DNA of 64,000 bases from DRQF01 sp964559135. GTDB taxonomy: Bacteria; Planctomycetota; GCA-002687715; DRQF01. Shown in pieces: positions 1 through 9,093 of the stretch (the stretch's first letter is position 1; each line of letters starts with the position of its first letter). The notes under the pieces were generated by a model. That model was not told the DNA's origin. It saw nothing but the letters and a program-made list of their open reading frames with translations, and did not search any database. The DNA lies in assembly GCA_964559135.1 (NCBI GenBank), contig CAZLGG010000001.1, positions 1 through 64,000 on the forward strand. Reading direction: 5' to 3'. A program made the position numbers and the translations under genes.

Positions 1-129
1 CCCACGAAGTTCCGCGTGCGTGCCGAATCCGTGTCGAGGAACAAGGACGAGGCCGCCCGCACCCGCGCGAAATTGAAGCGCCGCCACGACGACCTCACCG
101 GGGAGTCCCTCGCCGATGGGGCTTCGTGA
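1..129 (+). CDS. C-terminal end of an unidentified protein (5' truncated)
   Basis: Frame 1 is open from the first base to a TGA at 127-129, giving a 42-residue, very basic, alanine-rich tail ending in SLADGAS. The next gene starts inside it at 116, a 14-base overlap typical of genes in one transcript, which supports this frame being real. A charged tail of this type occurs in release-factor-like and other RNA-binding proteins, but 42 residues are not enough to name it. Confidence 0.5.
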   Translation, partial: PTKFRVRAESVSRNKDEAARTRAKLKRRHDDLTGESLADGAS

Positions 130-1858
130 TCTCGGACGTCGTTTGAAGGCGGCGCGTCGGGGCGAGCGGCCTCCCTCGCCGCCCCTTGCGGACGATGGCG
201 CCTGCGCGCCACCCCTCCCCGATCTCGAGGAACGTCTGGCGCGGGTGGCGGCGAAGGCGCCCCTGTTTCACGAGAGCCTCACCCGCCTCGACCCCTATCA
301 GCTCTCGGCGGTGCTGACGGAGGAACCCGTCGTGTCCGTGCGGGCACAGGTCGGCTCGGGGAAGACCACGGTGCTCGCCCACAAGGTGATCTGGATGCAC
401 CGCGTGGAGGGGATACCGCTCTCAGACATGGCGGTGCTCACCTTCACCCGGAAGGCGGCGGGCGAGATGGCCGATCGGGTCCGGGAACTCTGCGGAGACG
501 TCCAGCCCGGCGATTTTCGCTACTTCGGCACGTTTCACGCGGTGGCCGCGGCGTTGCTGCGGCAGGAGGGAGCCGGGGCGGCGAGCGGGCGGAGCCCCCG
601 TTTCAGCATCCTGGACGAGGCGGAGCGCCTGGCGCTTCTCGAGGACCTCGTCGAGCGGGAAGGACTGTCCATCAAGTACCGCGCCCGGCTCGCGATGCGT
701 ATGCAGGCCCTCGCCGCCGGGCGTCCTCGGGTGGGGGCGATGCGGTCCACGGATGACATCGCCATCCTCGAGGAGCGCTACGAGGAGGAGAAGCGTCGCC
801 GCGATCTTTTCGATTTCGACGACTTGATCGTGTGGGCGACGAAGGCGGTGGAGGAGGGCGCGGGCTTCCGGCCGCGCTGGGTGGCGGTGGACGAGTTTCA
901 AGATTGCGACCCCACCCAGCTCGCCCAGCTTCGGGCCTTCATGGGAGGGGGCGCCGCCGGGGACGATGAGGATCGCAAGCTCTTCGTCGTGGGAGACCCC
1001 CACCAGCTCGTTTACGCATTCCGGGGCGGGGATGCCCGCATCTTCGAGGACCTGGAGGCCGACTTCGGCGCCCGGGTCTTCCACCTTCCGTTCAACTACC
1101 GCAGCACGGACGTGATCCTGCTTGCGTCCCGGGCGGTCTTGGGCGGCCGTTGCGGACGGCTCACGGGAACCCGGACCGAGGGCGAGCGCATCCGGCTGTT
1201 GCGCCATCACGACCCCACCCAGGAAGCTCTTTATCTGGCGCGACGACTCGGGCGGTTCTCCGCCGAGGAGCGCGGGCGCACGGCGGTCTTGTTTCGCAAA
1301 CGGGAGCAAGCCCTTCCCATCGCCGAGGCGCTGGAGTCGGCGTCGATTCCCCACACCGTGCTCGATGACGGTGACCCGTCGACCGACGCCGTCCGGCTGC
1401 TCACCCTGCACGCATCGAAGGGCCTGGAATTCGACACCGTCTTTCTCGTGGGCATCAATGACGGCCTCGTGCCGCTGGCGTCGTCCTTCCGCGACGCCGA
1501 GGCGGAGGCGGAGGAGCAACGGCTGCTCTTCGTGGGGATGACGCGGGCGCGGGATCGACTGGAAGTCTCCTATCTCGCCGATCCCAGAGACTTCGGAGCC
1601 AGGCCCGAAAAGAGCCGCTTTCTAGATCTCATCCCGCCCGGTCTTCTCGAAGAGGACGCGCCGGAGGGGGGCGAGTCGCTCTCGGTTTCGGGGCCCGCGC
1701 GCGGTGCTTGCGTCCAGCACCCGCGCTATGGACGGGGTCGCGTCGTCGAGGTCGAGGACTCCACGATCCGCGTGGCCTTCGATCTCCACGGGATGAAGAC
1801 GTTTTCTCTCGCTTTCGGAAACGCGGGTCTCGAACCCGTGGCCGCCGACGAGGGTTGA
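116..1858 (+). CDS. UvrD/Rep-type superfamily 1A DNA helicase, short form
   Basis: ATP-dependent 3'-5' DNA translocase of the UvrD/PcrA/Rep family, 580 residues. The family motifs occur in order: Walker A (GSGKTT, about residue 81), motif Ia (TFTRKAAGEM), Walker B DEFQD (about 262), motif III (GDPHQLVYAFRG), motif IV (FNYRST), motif V (TLHASKGLEFD) and motif VI (LFVGMTRARDR). The last 50 residues (HPRYGRGRVVEVED) resemble the Tudor-like C-terminal domain by which PcrA/UvrD binds RNA polymerase. UvrD and PcrA are usually about 720 residues; the shortening lies in the accessory 1B/2B subdomains. The start at 116 overlaps the upstream gene. The family acts in excision repair and in clearing replication-transcription conflicts; the exact role here is open. 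Confidence 0.88.
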   Translation: MGLRDLGRRLKAARRGERPPSPPLADDGACAPPLPDLEERLARVAAKAPLFHESLTRLDPYQLSAVLTEEPVVSVRAQVGSGKTTVLAHKVIWMHRVEGIPLSDMAVLTFTRKAAGEMADRVRELCGDVQPGDFRYFGTFHAVAAALLRQEGAGAASGRSPRFSILDEAERLALLEDLVEREGLSIKYRARLAMRMQALAAGRPRVGAMRSTDDIAILEERYEEEKRRRDLFDFDDLIVWATKAVEEGAGFRPRWVAVDEFQDCDPTQLAQLRAFMGGGAAGDDEDRKLFVVGDPHQLVYAFRGGDARIFEDLEADFGARVFHLPFNYRSTDVILLASRAVLGGRCGRLTGTRTEGERIRLLRHHDPTQEALYLARRLGRFSAEERGRTAVLFRKREQALPIAEALESASIPHTVLDDGDPSTDAVRLLTLHASKGLEFDTVFLVGINDGLVPLASSFRDAEAEAEEQRLLFVGMTRARDRLEVSYLADPRDFGARPEKSRFLDLIPPGLLEEDAPEGGESLSVSGPARGACVQHPRYGRGRVVEVEDSTIRVAFDLHGMKTFSLAFGNAGLEPVAADEG

Positions 1859-1873
1859 GCCGCGCGCGTTTTT

Positions 1874-2329
1874 TCAGAGGAACTCGATGGCGCCGCCGGG
1901 GAGGAAGTAGAGGATGAGCATCGTGCCTCCCGCGACCGTGGGGACGTGGGTGGAATCCGGTCCGTAGAGGGTCCAGCCCTCGGGATGTCCGTCGAACGTG
2001 GGCGCGCCGTCCAGCGCGAAGCACAGATCGATCTCCCCGTCGGGGTGGCGATGGCGCGGACCCGGCCCGTGCATGAGGACGGCGTCCACCGTGAAGCCGT
2101 GGAGGTCCTTGGCCACGCGACCGAATCGAATGTCTCCGTTCTCCTTGGGCAAGAGCCAGCCTTCTTGCATGCCCTCGACCGCCAGGTCACGCAATTCGGC
2201 CACCGCGGGGCCGTCCAGGGGAAACAGTTCACTGACGCGGCGCGAGGCGGCTGCCACATCGCCGAGGTCCACCGAGGCCAGTTCGGCGGATACGGGATCC
2301 AGAGCATTCACGAGGGCTTCTTGCGACAT
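1874..2329 (-). CDS. DUF4863 family protein (4-hydroxylaminobenzoate lyase-like cupin)
   Basis: A 151-residue cytoplasmic protein with a cupin-like second half (residues about 85-151). It holds GPRHRHPDGEIDLCF, whose closely spaced His and Glu residues could bind a metal, and ends in a hydrophobic beta strand. The overall sequence fits the DUF4863 family, whose characterised member is the PnbB lyase that converts 4-hydroxylaminobenzoate to protocatechuate. No other nitroaromatic gene is nearby, so that substrate should not be assumed. The start has an upstream AAGGAGAG at good spacing. It is convergent with the helicase (15-base gap) and divergent from the cytochrome gene. Confidence 0.6.
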   Translation of the reverse strand: MSQEALVNALDPVSAELASVDLGDVAAASRRVSELFPLDGPAVAELRDLAVEGMQEGWLLPKENGDIRFGRVAKDLHGFTVDAVLMHGPGPRHRHPDGEIDLCFALDGAPTFDGHPEGWTLYGPDSTHVPTVAGGTMLILYFLPGGAIEFL

Positions 2330-2469
2330 GAGGTCTCTCCTTGGTCTCGTTCCTGGGGGTCCAGGATAGGGAGGGAAGGCCCAGGAATCGAGGGGGCCGC
2401 GGGCTGGCCGGTTTTCGGACCCGGGAGGGTCCTCTTAGGATGGGGCTTCGCCGATCAAGGGGAGGTGTC

Positions 2470-3477
2470 ATGAAAAGCGTACTCATTGTTTCGATCACGG
2501 TGCTGCTGGCGCTCATGCCGCGGATGGACTTTGGTCGTTCCCAGGATGAAGCGGCGGCTCGCGAGGCCGCCCGCGGGACGGCGGCGCACATCGTGGGGCC
2601 CGGAGAATGCGAGGATTGCCACGAGGCGGAAGTGGCGGCGCTCCAGGCGTCGGAACACTGGAAGGGCTTTCCCGCGGCCCTCGAGAGTGAACGGGGCGTG
2701 ACCATCGCCCAGGCGATGGGGATCGCCCAACCCGGGAAGGACTGGCGCTGTCTGCAGTGCCACGCCACCCCGGCGCTCAAAAAGGACAAGCTCATCGCAC
2801 TGGGCGGCGTGTCCTGCGAAAGCTGCCACGGTGGGGCGGAGGAGTGGATGGACCTCCACGACGACTACGGCGACGGCGAGAAGGAGGAGGAGAGTGGGGA
2901 GCACGCGGCGGAACGGATCTCGGGGACGGTCAAGGCGGGCATGAGGCGCCCGGATCGCATCCACGACGTGGCCCGGGCCTGTCTCGGCTGTCACGTGGTG
3001 GACGATGTGAAGCTGGTGGATGAGGCGGGCCATCCCACGGGAGAAGGCTTCGAGCTGCTTGCGTGGTCCCAGGGCGAAGTCCGCCACAACTACATGAAGA
3101 CGGACGGCGAGAGAAACCTCGCTGCGTCCCCCGAACGTCGACGGGTCCTTTTTCTCGTGGGGCAGCTCGCGGCCCTGGAGAGGCTGGCGCCTCGGGTCGC
3201 CGCCGCAACGGCGGAGGGGGCGCAGCTCAACACGCTGACGGCACGATGGAACGCCGCCGCGGCGGCCGTGAAGAAGGCGCATCGGCTGCTGGGCGAGGCG
3301 TCTCGCCTGAACGCTCTCGTCTCGGCCCTCGAAGCCTGCGCCGAGAAAAAGGTGGGCAACGACGTGGCGAAGTGGGCGCGCGCCGCGGCGGAAGATTACG
3401 GCCGCGGCGACGGGCGGGATCTGGGCCCGTTGGATGTGATGCTCCCCAAGGGTGTCGAGGGGCAGCCCGCGCGCTGA
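2470..3477 (+). CDS. Secreted tetrahaem c-type cytochrome (cytochrome c554-like)
   Basis: A 335-residue exported cytochrome. It begins with a signal peptide (residues 1-24: Lys, then a hydrophobic run to FGRSQ) and carries four CXXCH haem c sites: CEDCH 47-51, CLQCH 94-98, CESCH 116-120 and CLGCH 171-175. The pattern resembles the cytochrome c554 / multihaem doghouse family. The last 110 residues have no CXXCH and are helical. I placed the start at 2470, not the further upstream in-frame starts, because GGAGG sits just before it and the signal peptide begins there. It is presumably a periplasmic electron carrier; partner unknown. It stands alone, divergent from the DUF4863 gene and convergent with the peptidase. 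Confidence 0.78.
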   Translation: MKSVLIVSITVLLALMPRMDFGRSQDEAAAREAARGTAAHIVGPGECEDCHEAEVAALQASEHWKGFPAALESERGVTIAQAMGIAQPGKDWRCLQCHATPALKKDKLIALGGVSCESCHGGAEEWMDLHDDYGDGEKEEESGEHAAERISGTVKAGMRRPDRIHDVARACLGCHVVDDVKLVDEAGHPTGEGFELLAWSQGEVRHNYMKTDGERNLAASPERRRVLFLVGQLAALERLAPRVAAATAEGAQLNTLTARWNAAAAAVKKAHRLLGEASRLNALVSALEACAEKKVGNDVAKWARAAAEDYGRGDGRDLGPLDVMLPKGVEGQPAR

Positions 3478-3502
3478 CGCGGACCGCCCCCCGCGGCGAC
3501 AT

Positions 3503-5533
3503 TCAATTCTTCGTCGACCCGTCCCCGTCCTTGTTCTCGTCGGCTTTCTTCTCCGAAGCCTCCTGAGCGGACCAGGTGTTGTTGTCCGGGTCCACGTCCG
3601 GGAAGACGGCATCCGGATCGACGACCACCTCGGAGATGGCCTTGCCCTGGGTATCCAGACGCATCGTGACCGTGTTGGAGGCGGCCCATGCGTCGACGGG
3701 AATCGTGCGTCTGATTTTCGTGCCGTCTTCGAGGGTGGCTTCATAGACCAAGGGCATCACCATCTCGCCCTTGTTTTTGAACGTGACGTTCCACCGCTTG
3801 CCGCGGCGGCCGAGTTTGACGTCTGCGACGGCTTGATCGAGGGTCGTCGCTTCGAGGAACCACCCCCGCCAGAACCAGGCCAGATCCCTCCCCGCGGCGT
3901 TTTCCATGCAGCGGAAGAAATCGGCGGGCTGGGGGCTCTTGAAGGCCCACTTGGCGATGTAGGTGCGGAAAGCGAAGTCGAATCGCTCCGGACCCAGGAT
4001 CTGTTCGCGCAACAGCCGCATGCCGACGCCGGTCTTCGAGTACTCCAACATACCCAGGAACATGCGGTCCAGCCGGTCGGGCGGCGTGTCGATGGGGGGC
4101 TGGTTTTTGATCTTCATCATGCGGGCGAAAGCACGACCGGCGGTGCGCCCCGAGGAGCCCTTCCCGAAGAATTCCTCTTCCGAGTAGTGATTGATGAAGG
4201 TGTTGAAGCCCTCATCCATCCAGGCGTGACGCCGTTCATCCGTGTTGACCACCATGGGGAACCAGTTGTGGCCGATTTCATGGGCGGTCACCCCGTAGAG
4301 GGAACGCCGCCCCCTCCGCGTGGAGCAGAAGATGATCATGGGGTATTCCATCCCGCCGGCGACGCCGTTGACGTTCGTGGCGGAGGGATAGGGGTACCGG
4401 AACCACCGCTTGTTGTAGCCAGCGATGGCGAAGCGGAGCATTTCGGTACTTTCCTTCCAGAGGTGTTCGGCCTCGACGGGATAGACCGACTGCACGAGGG
4501 TGCCCTTGCCGTCCGGGCCGGAATCCTTCAAGAACGACGCATCCCAGATGAAGGCCTTCGACGAGGCCCAGGCGAAGGTGCGCACCTTGTCCGCCTTGAA
4601 GTGCCAGGTGAGGGGGCCGTTGCCCTGGGGGCGGGATTTCGGGTCCTCCACTTCGTCCGCACCGCGGATGATGGTCGTCTTGGGCGATTTTTTCGCCTTG
4701 GCCAAACGCCGCAATTGCTTGGGCGTCAGCACCTCCTTGGGGTTTTGCAGGACACCCGTGGCCGCGACGATATGGTCACGGGGAACCGTGATGCGCATGT
4801 CGTAGGAACCGAAGTTGGTGTAGAACTCGCCGGCGCCGAGATAGGGGAGAGTGTTCCAACCGTAGACGTCGTCGTAGACGCAGACGTTGGGAAACCACTG
4901 TGCCAGCTCGAAGACCGGACCTTGCTTGCCCTTGCGGATGCCCATGCGGCCCGTCCCGCTCGAGGGCACTTCGAATTCGAAGGTCAGTTGGAATGCGAAG
5001 GTGGAATGGGCGGGGATGGGCTGGGGCAGGTCGATGCGGCCCACGGTGCCGTATTCCGTCAGGGTCAAGGCCTTCCCCCTGGATTTGATGTCTGAAATGG
5101 TGAAGCCCTTGGGGGAGTTCTCGCCGATGGCGAAGCGCCCGCCGCCTCCGGTTGCGCGGGCCACCAAGCTGTCCGGCCTCTGGATGTTCTGGGGGAGATT
5201 CATCCAGATGAAGTCGATCGGCTCGGGAGAGTTGTTGTGGTAGGTGATCCGTTCGGTGGCGCGGACGACGTGGGTCTCGTCGTTCAGCGCGATGTCCATG
5301 GAATAGTCCACCTGCTGCTGCCAGTAGTCCGGGCCCGGCATGCCCGAGGCCAGACGCACCGTGTTGGGGGTGGGCAGAGGAAGAGGACTGAAAATCGTGG
5401 CGGACGGGCGGGCCGTGGGGACGCGCCGATCCGTGCTCGCTCGTCTTTGGGCCGTGAGGGTGGCCGCGATCAGGACGAAGACTGCGAGGACGGAAAGGAC
5501 CCGCGCGGCGGGCCGGAAGGGCACATTGCTCAT
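3503..5533 (-). CDS. Secreted M1-family zinc metallopeptidase
   Basis: A 676-residue exported peptidase with a signal peptide at residues 1-29 (hydrophobic core about 12-26, then TAQ). The gluzincin site is complete: HEIGH at 418-422 with the third zinc ligand Glu441 exactly 18 residues after the second His, and the M1 substrate motif GMEYP at 394-398. Residues about 65-310 form the M1 N-terminal beta domain and the rest is helical. It probably trims peptides in the periplasm. The start at 5533 was preferred to upstream in-frame starts because GAAGGAG lies 10 bases before it and the signal peptide starts there. It is monocistronic as far as I can see. Confidence 0.86.
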   Translation of the reverse strand: MSNVPFRPAARVLSVLAVFVLIAATLTAQRRASTDRRVPTARPSATIFSPLPLPTPNTVRLASGMPGPDYWQQQVDYSMDIALNDETHVVRATERITYHNNSPEPIDFIWMNLPQNIQRPDSLVARATGGGGRFAIGENSPKGFTISDIKSRGKALTLTEYGTVGRIDLPQPIPAHSTFAFQLTFEFEVPSSGTGRMGIRKGKQGPVFELAQWFPNVCVYDDVYGWNTLPYLGAGEFYTNFGSYDMRITVPRDHIVAATGVLQNPKEVLTPKQLRRLAKAKKSPKTTIIRGADEVEDPKSRPQGNGPLTWHFKADKVRTFAWASSKAFIWDASFLKDSGPDGKGTLVQSVYPVEAEHLWKESTEMLRFAIAGYNKRWFRYPYPSATNVNGVAGGMEYPMIIFCSTRRGRRSLYGVTAHEIGHNWFPMVVNTDERRHAWMDEGFNTFINHYSEEEFFGKGSSGRTAGRAFARMMKIKNQPPIDTPPDRLDRMFLGMLEYSKTGVGMRLLREQILGPERFDFAFRTYIAKWAFKSPQPADFFRCMENAAGRDLAWFWRGWFLEATTLDQAVADVKLGRRGKRWNVTFKNKGEMVMPLVYEATLEDGTKIRRTIPVDAWAASNTVTMRLDTQGKAISEVVVDPDAVFPDVDPDNNTWSAQEASEKKADENKDGDGSTKN

Positions 5534-5962
5534 GAAAACCATTCTCCTTCGGTTCGAGAGCGAGATCTTATCAGAGGAGACGAGGGACGGTGGGGAACGC
5601 CGTTTCCTCATCCTCCCGGGGCGTCCGGGCGCCTTTTCAACGCTCGGAATCCCCGAATCCTTCGCGCCTGAAAGCAGCCGGCGAACACTGACCCCGTCGG
5701 TCATCGCGGGGTGCCCCCCCCCGCGCTCATTCATCATTTCTTGTTGTCCTCATCCTCGCCGTTGTCCGTGTCGAGCTCCGTCTTCCACTGCGTCGATCTC
5801 GAAAAAGAAAGGTCGCGTCGTGAGGGCTCCGATCCAGCATGGCGAAGCCGGGCACCGTCCGTTCGACGGTGCGTCGTGTCCTCCCTCCTTCCTATTCTCG
5901 CGCCGCGGCCCGAGGCTCCCATGACTCGCGGCGTGGCCCATCCGTCGAGGAGGAATCAGACC
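5534..5962. other. Intergenic region between divergent genes
   Basis: This 429-base stretch separates the divergent peptidase and SNF2 genes. It should hold both promoters, but I see no convincing -35/-10 pair. It contains a run of nine C (about 5716-5724). Short open frames in it lack ribosome-binding sites and resemble no family. Confidence 0.4.
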
Positions 5963-8900
5963 ATGTCCACCGACTCCGCCCCCGAAGCGGCGGTCTGCGG
6001 TTTCGAGGAAGGGCGGCCGGATGCGGTCTCAGGCGAGGCGCCGGAGTCGGAAGCCCGCGCCAATCTCCGCGCTCTCGTGCGCATCAAGGAGCCTCCGATG
6101 CCCAAGGAGGCGCTTGTGGATTGGGTCGTCCGAATCCACGGTTCCGACGGGTGGGATGTTCAGCGCGCCGCTCTCGAAGCTCTGTTGTTGCGCATTCGCA
6201 TCGCCCGAGACGAGCGGCTCATCGTTGCTCGGAGGCCGTCTGCCGGGCGTGTCCTCGGAGCCTATGGCGTGAGGCAAAAGGGCGGCCCGGCCAAGCCCTA
6301 CGCCCTCGTCGTCGAGGACGTCGACGGGTCTCGGGTCTCCTGTGACTGCCGGGACTATGCGCGCAACGGCCTCGGGTTATGCAAACACGGGCTGACGGTG
6401 CTGGGAGACATCCGGTCGAAACCGCGTCGTGTCGCCAGGGCGAGGCGCGAGCGGGAGGCGGTTTCGGCTCGCCCGCGCCTTCGCTGGAATCCCCTGCGCC
6501 CCCTCACGATGTCAGGGGACTGGCTGGCTCAGGTCGAATTGGTCTCGGGAAAAGAACTTTCCGCGCCCACGACGGCTCTCGCGACCTTGATGGGGCGCAT
6601 GAAGTCGGTGGGGGAGGGGGCGTCGAGGCTCCGCTCGACACTTGCCGCCCGTCCGAAGGAACGGCTGGGCCTCATCCAGCTCTTGCGGGCCGTGTCGGCG
6701 AAGCGCTCCACCGAGATCGATCTGCCCGCCGACCCCGCCCTTCGCGCCTTCCTGGACACCGAGGAAGCCGTCCTGAAACTGCGCCTCGAGCACGCCCGCG
6801 ACCGAAACAGCTTCAAAAAAGCTCTGTCGTCTCTGAAGCTGCAACTGTTTCCTTACCAGACCGAAGGCGTGCTCCGGTTTCTCGAGACGGGCCGCCTGTT
6901 GCTCGCGGATGACATGGGGCTTGGCAAGACCGCGCAGGGGATCGGCGCTCTTCACGCACTGTGGAGCGGCGGCAAGATTCGGCGGGGGCTCATCATCACC
7001 CCCGCCGCTCTCAAATTTCAGTGGCAGCAGGAGTGGGAACGATTCACCGACGTGCCCATCGAGGTCGTAACCGGGCCGCGGGAGGAGCGTCTCGCCCGGT
7101 ACCGCGGCACACGACGGGGAGTTCTCGTCGTCAACTACGAGCAGGTCATTCGCGACATCGATGCCCTTCGCGGTTTTGATCCCGACGTGGTCGTTCTGGA
7201 CGAGGCTCAGCGCATCAAGAACTTCGAGACGAAGACGNNNNNNNNNNGACCCTCACGCCTCGCTATCGCCTCGTGCTCACCGGAACCCCCATGGAGAATC
7301 GCCTGGACGAGCTCGCTTCGATCCTCGACTGGTTGGACGACTTTGCCCTCGAGCCCAAATGGCGACTGCGGGCCGTACACGCGGTCACCGTGGACGGTGA
7401 GAGAGAAGTCCGCGGGGCCCGTGACCTCGATGTCTTGAGGGAGCGCTTGGCTCCCATCCTCCTCCGACGCGTTCGCACCGAAGTGCTGGGCCAGCTTCCC
7501 GAGCGCACCGACACGACCATTCCCGTGGAGTTGACGCGCCGGCAGTCGGAGGTCCACAGCGAACTCGATCACCCCATCGCCTCGCTGGCCGCGCGCGCCA
7601 AGGACCGACCGCTCTCGCAGCCTGAGTTCCTCCGGCTGATGCAGCTTCTGAGCACGCAGCGGATCATCTGCAACGGTATGGCGCAACTCGAATTCGATGA
7701 GGTGTGGCCGGACCTTTCTCGCCAGGCCCCGACGCCGCGTCGCCTGGAATCCCTGGACAGCCCCAAGCTGCTGGAGTTTCGACGACTCGTGGAATCGATC
7801 GTCATCGACCAGAACCGTAAGGTGGTCGTGTTCAGCCAATGGCGACGCATGCTCACCCTCGCGGCCTGGTCGATCCAGGATATCCTGGCTGCCGCGGGGC
7901 TCCGCTCGGCGTTCTTCACCGGCGCCGAGGGGCCCAAGCGCCGGACGAAGAACATCGTCGACTTCCACGACGACGCCAGGACGGCCGCCCTATTCCTGAC
8001 CGACGCAGGCGGTGTCGGCCTCAACCTCCAGCGGGCGGCAAGCAGCTGCATCCTTCTCGACCTGCCATGGAACCCGGCGGTGCTGGAGCAGCGGGTGGCG
8101 CGCGTTCATCGTTTGGGGCAGGCGGACTCGGTGGACATCCATATGCTGGTGAGTCGTGCTCCCGGCATCGAAGCCCGCATCCAGCAGATCGTCGCCTCGA
8201 AGCGAGCGGTGTTCGAGTCCCTCTTCGACGGCACGACGGATGCCGTGGATTTCGACCGTGGTGATCCCTTCATCAGGGAACTCGCGGAAGCCGTCCCGCC
8301 TCCGGCCGATTCTCCGATCGCCGTGGCTCCCGAGGCCGCCCTCGTCGCCGAGGAAAAGGCCCTCGACCTCATCGAACGGGCCGTCGACGACACGCCTTGC
8401 CTCGAGGGTACGTCCCCGGCGCCGTCGTCGGGAGCTCCGGCATGGACCCCGGCCTCGGAGGAACTCGTCGCCATGTTCGCCGCGATGCGGATCACACCCA
8501 GGGACGACGGAGGCCTCACCATCGATGCGCCTCCCGCTGCCGCCTCCGCCCTCGCCACGGTCTTCGAGGGTCTGGCCCAAGCCCTTCGCCCCAAGCCCAC
8601 CCCAGGGCGTGATCCCCGTCCCCCCCCCTCCCGGCCCCCGCGTCGCCGATCTTGTGACGGGGGCCGCATCTCGTGGCCCCAACTCGGGCTGCTCGCTCGC
8701 ATCTGCGTCCCGGAAACCCGGAGCGCTTGGCTCGAGAAGTCAGTAGGCGGCAAGAACGCGAAAGACCTTCTGAAGAATCATCGACGGACGATCGAACGCC
8801 ATGGTCGCAACAAACGTCCAATCTCCCATCTTCTTTCTCTTGTTTCTGCCGACGACGCGGACACGTACGCTGGATTCATCATGGACGATTTCGCAGGTGG

Positions 8901-9093
8901 GCGCATCCTCAACATCCGCGTGGAGGGGACGGACATCCGTGATCCTGGCTTCCGATTCCTCCGGAGTCAGCCGTCGAATGACGCTCCTCGTCTCCGCCGT
9001 TGGGACGAGACCCACGACGATATCGGGGAGAGGATGACCGCGAGGGCTACCCGAGAGACTCGAGGTGATTCGGATGGGCAGGTGAAGCTGTGA
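5963..9093 (+). CDS. SWIM zinc finger / SNF2-family helicase, broken by an assembly gap
   Basis: SNF2/Rad54-type double-stranded DNA translocase with a bacterial SWIM domain. The SWIM ligands are C127-x-C129...C140-x-H142. Motif I is DDMGLGKT (Lys322) and motif II is DEAQ (Asp413). After the N run come LTGTPMENR (motif III), VVFSQW (IV), TDAGGVGLNL (V) and QRVARVHRLGQ (VI), so both RecA lobes are present. Start 5963 has GAGGAGG upstream. The reading frame changes across the 10 N: the real gap must be 2 mod 3 bases long. The C-terminus is doubtful. Frame 1 stays open to 9093, overlapping the convergent gene by 354 bases, but a single-base slip in the C9 tract at 8620-8628 would end it at 8746. 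Role unknown; such proteins remodel DNA-protein complexes. Confidence 0.8.
7238..7247. other. Assembly gap (10 N) inside the SNF2 gene
   Basis: Ten N between the motif II region (ending NFETKT) and motif III (TLTPRYRL). The flanking frames agree only if the missing length is 2 mod 3, so 10 is not the true size. By analogy with relatives about 4-6 residues (roughly 11-17 bases) are missing. Confidence 0.95.
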
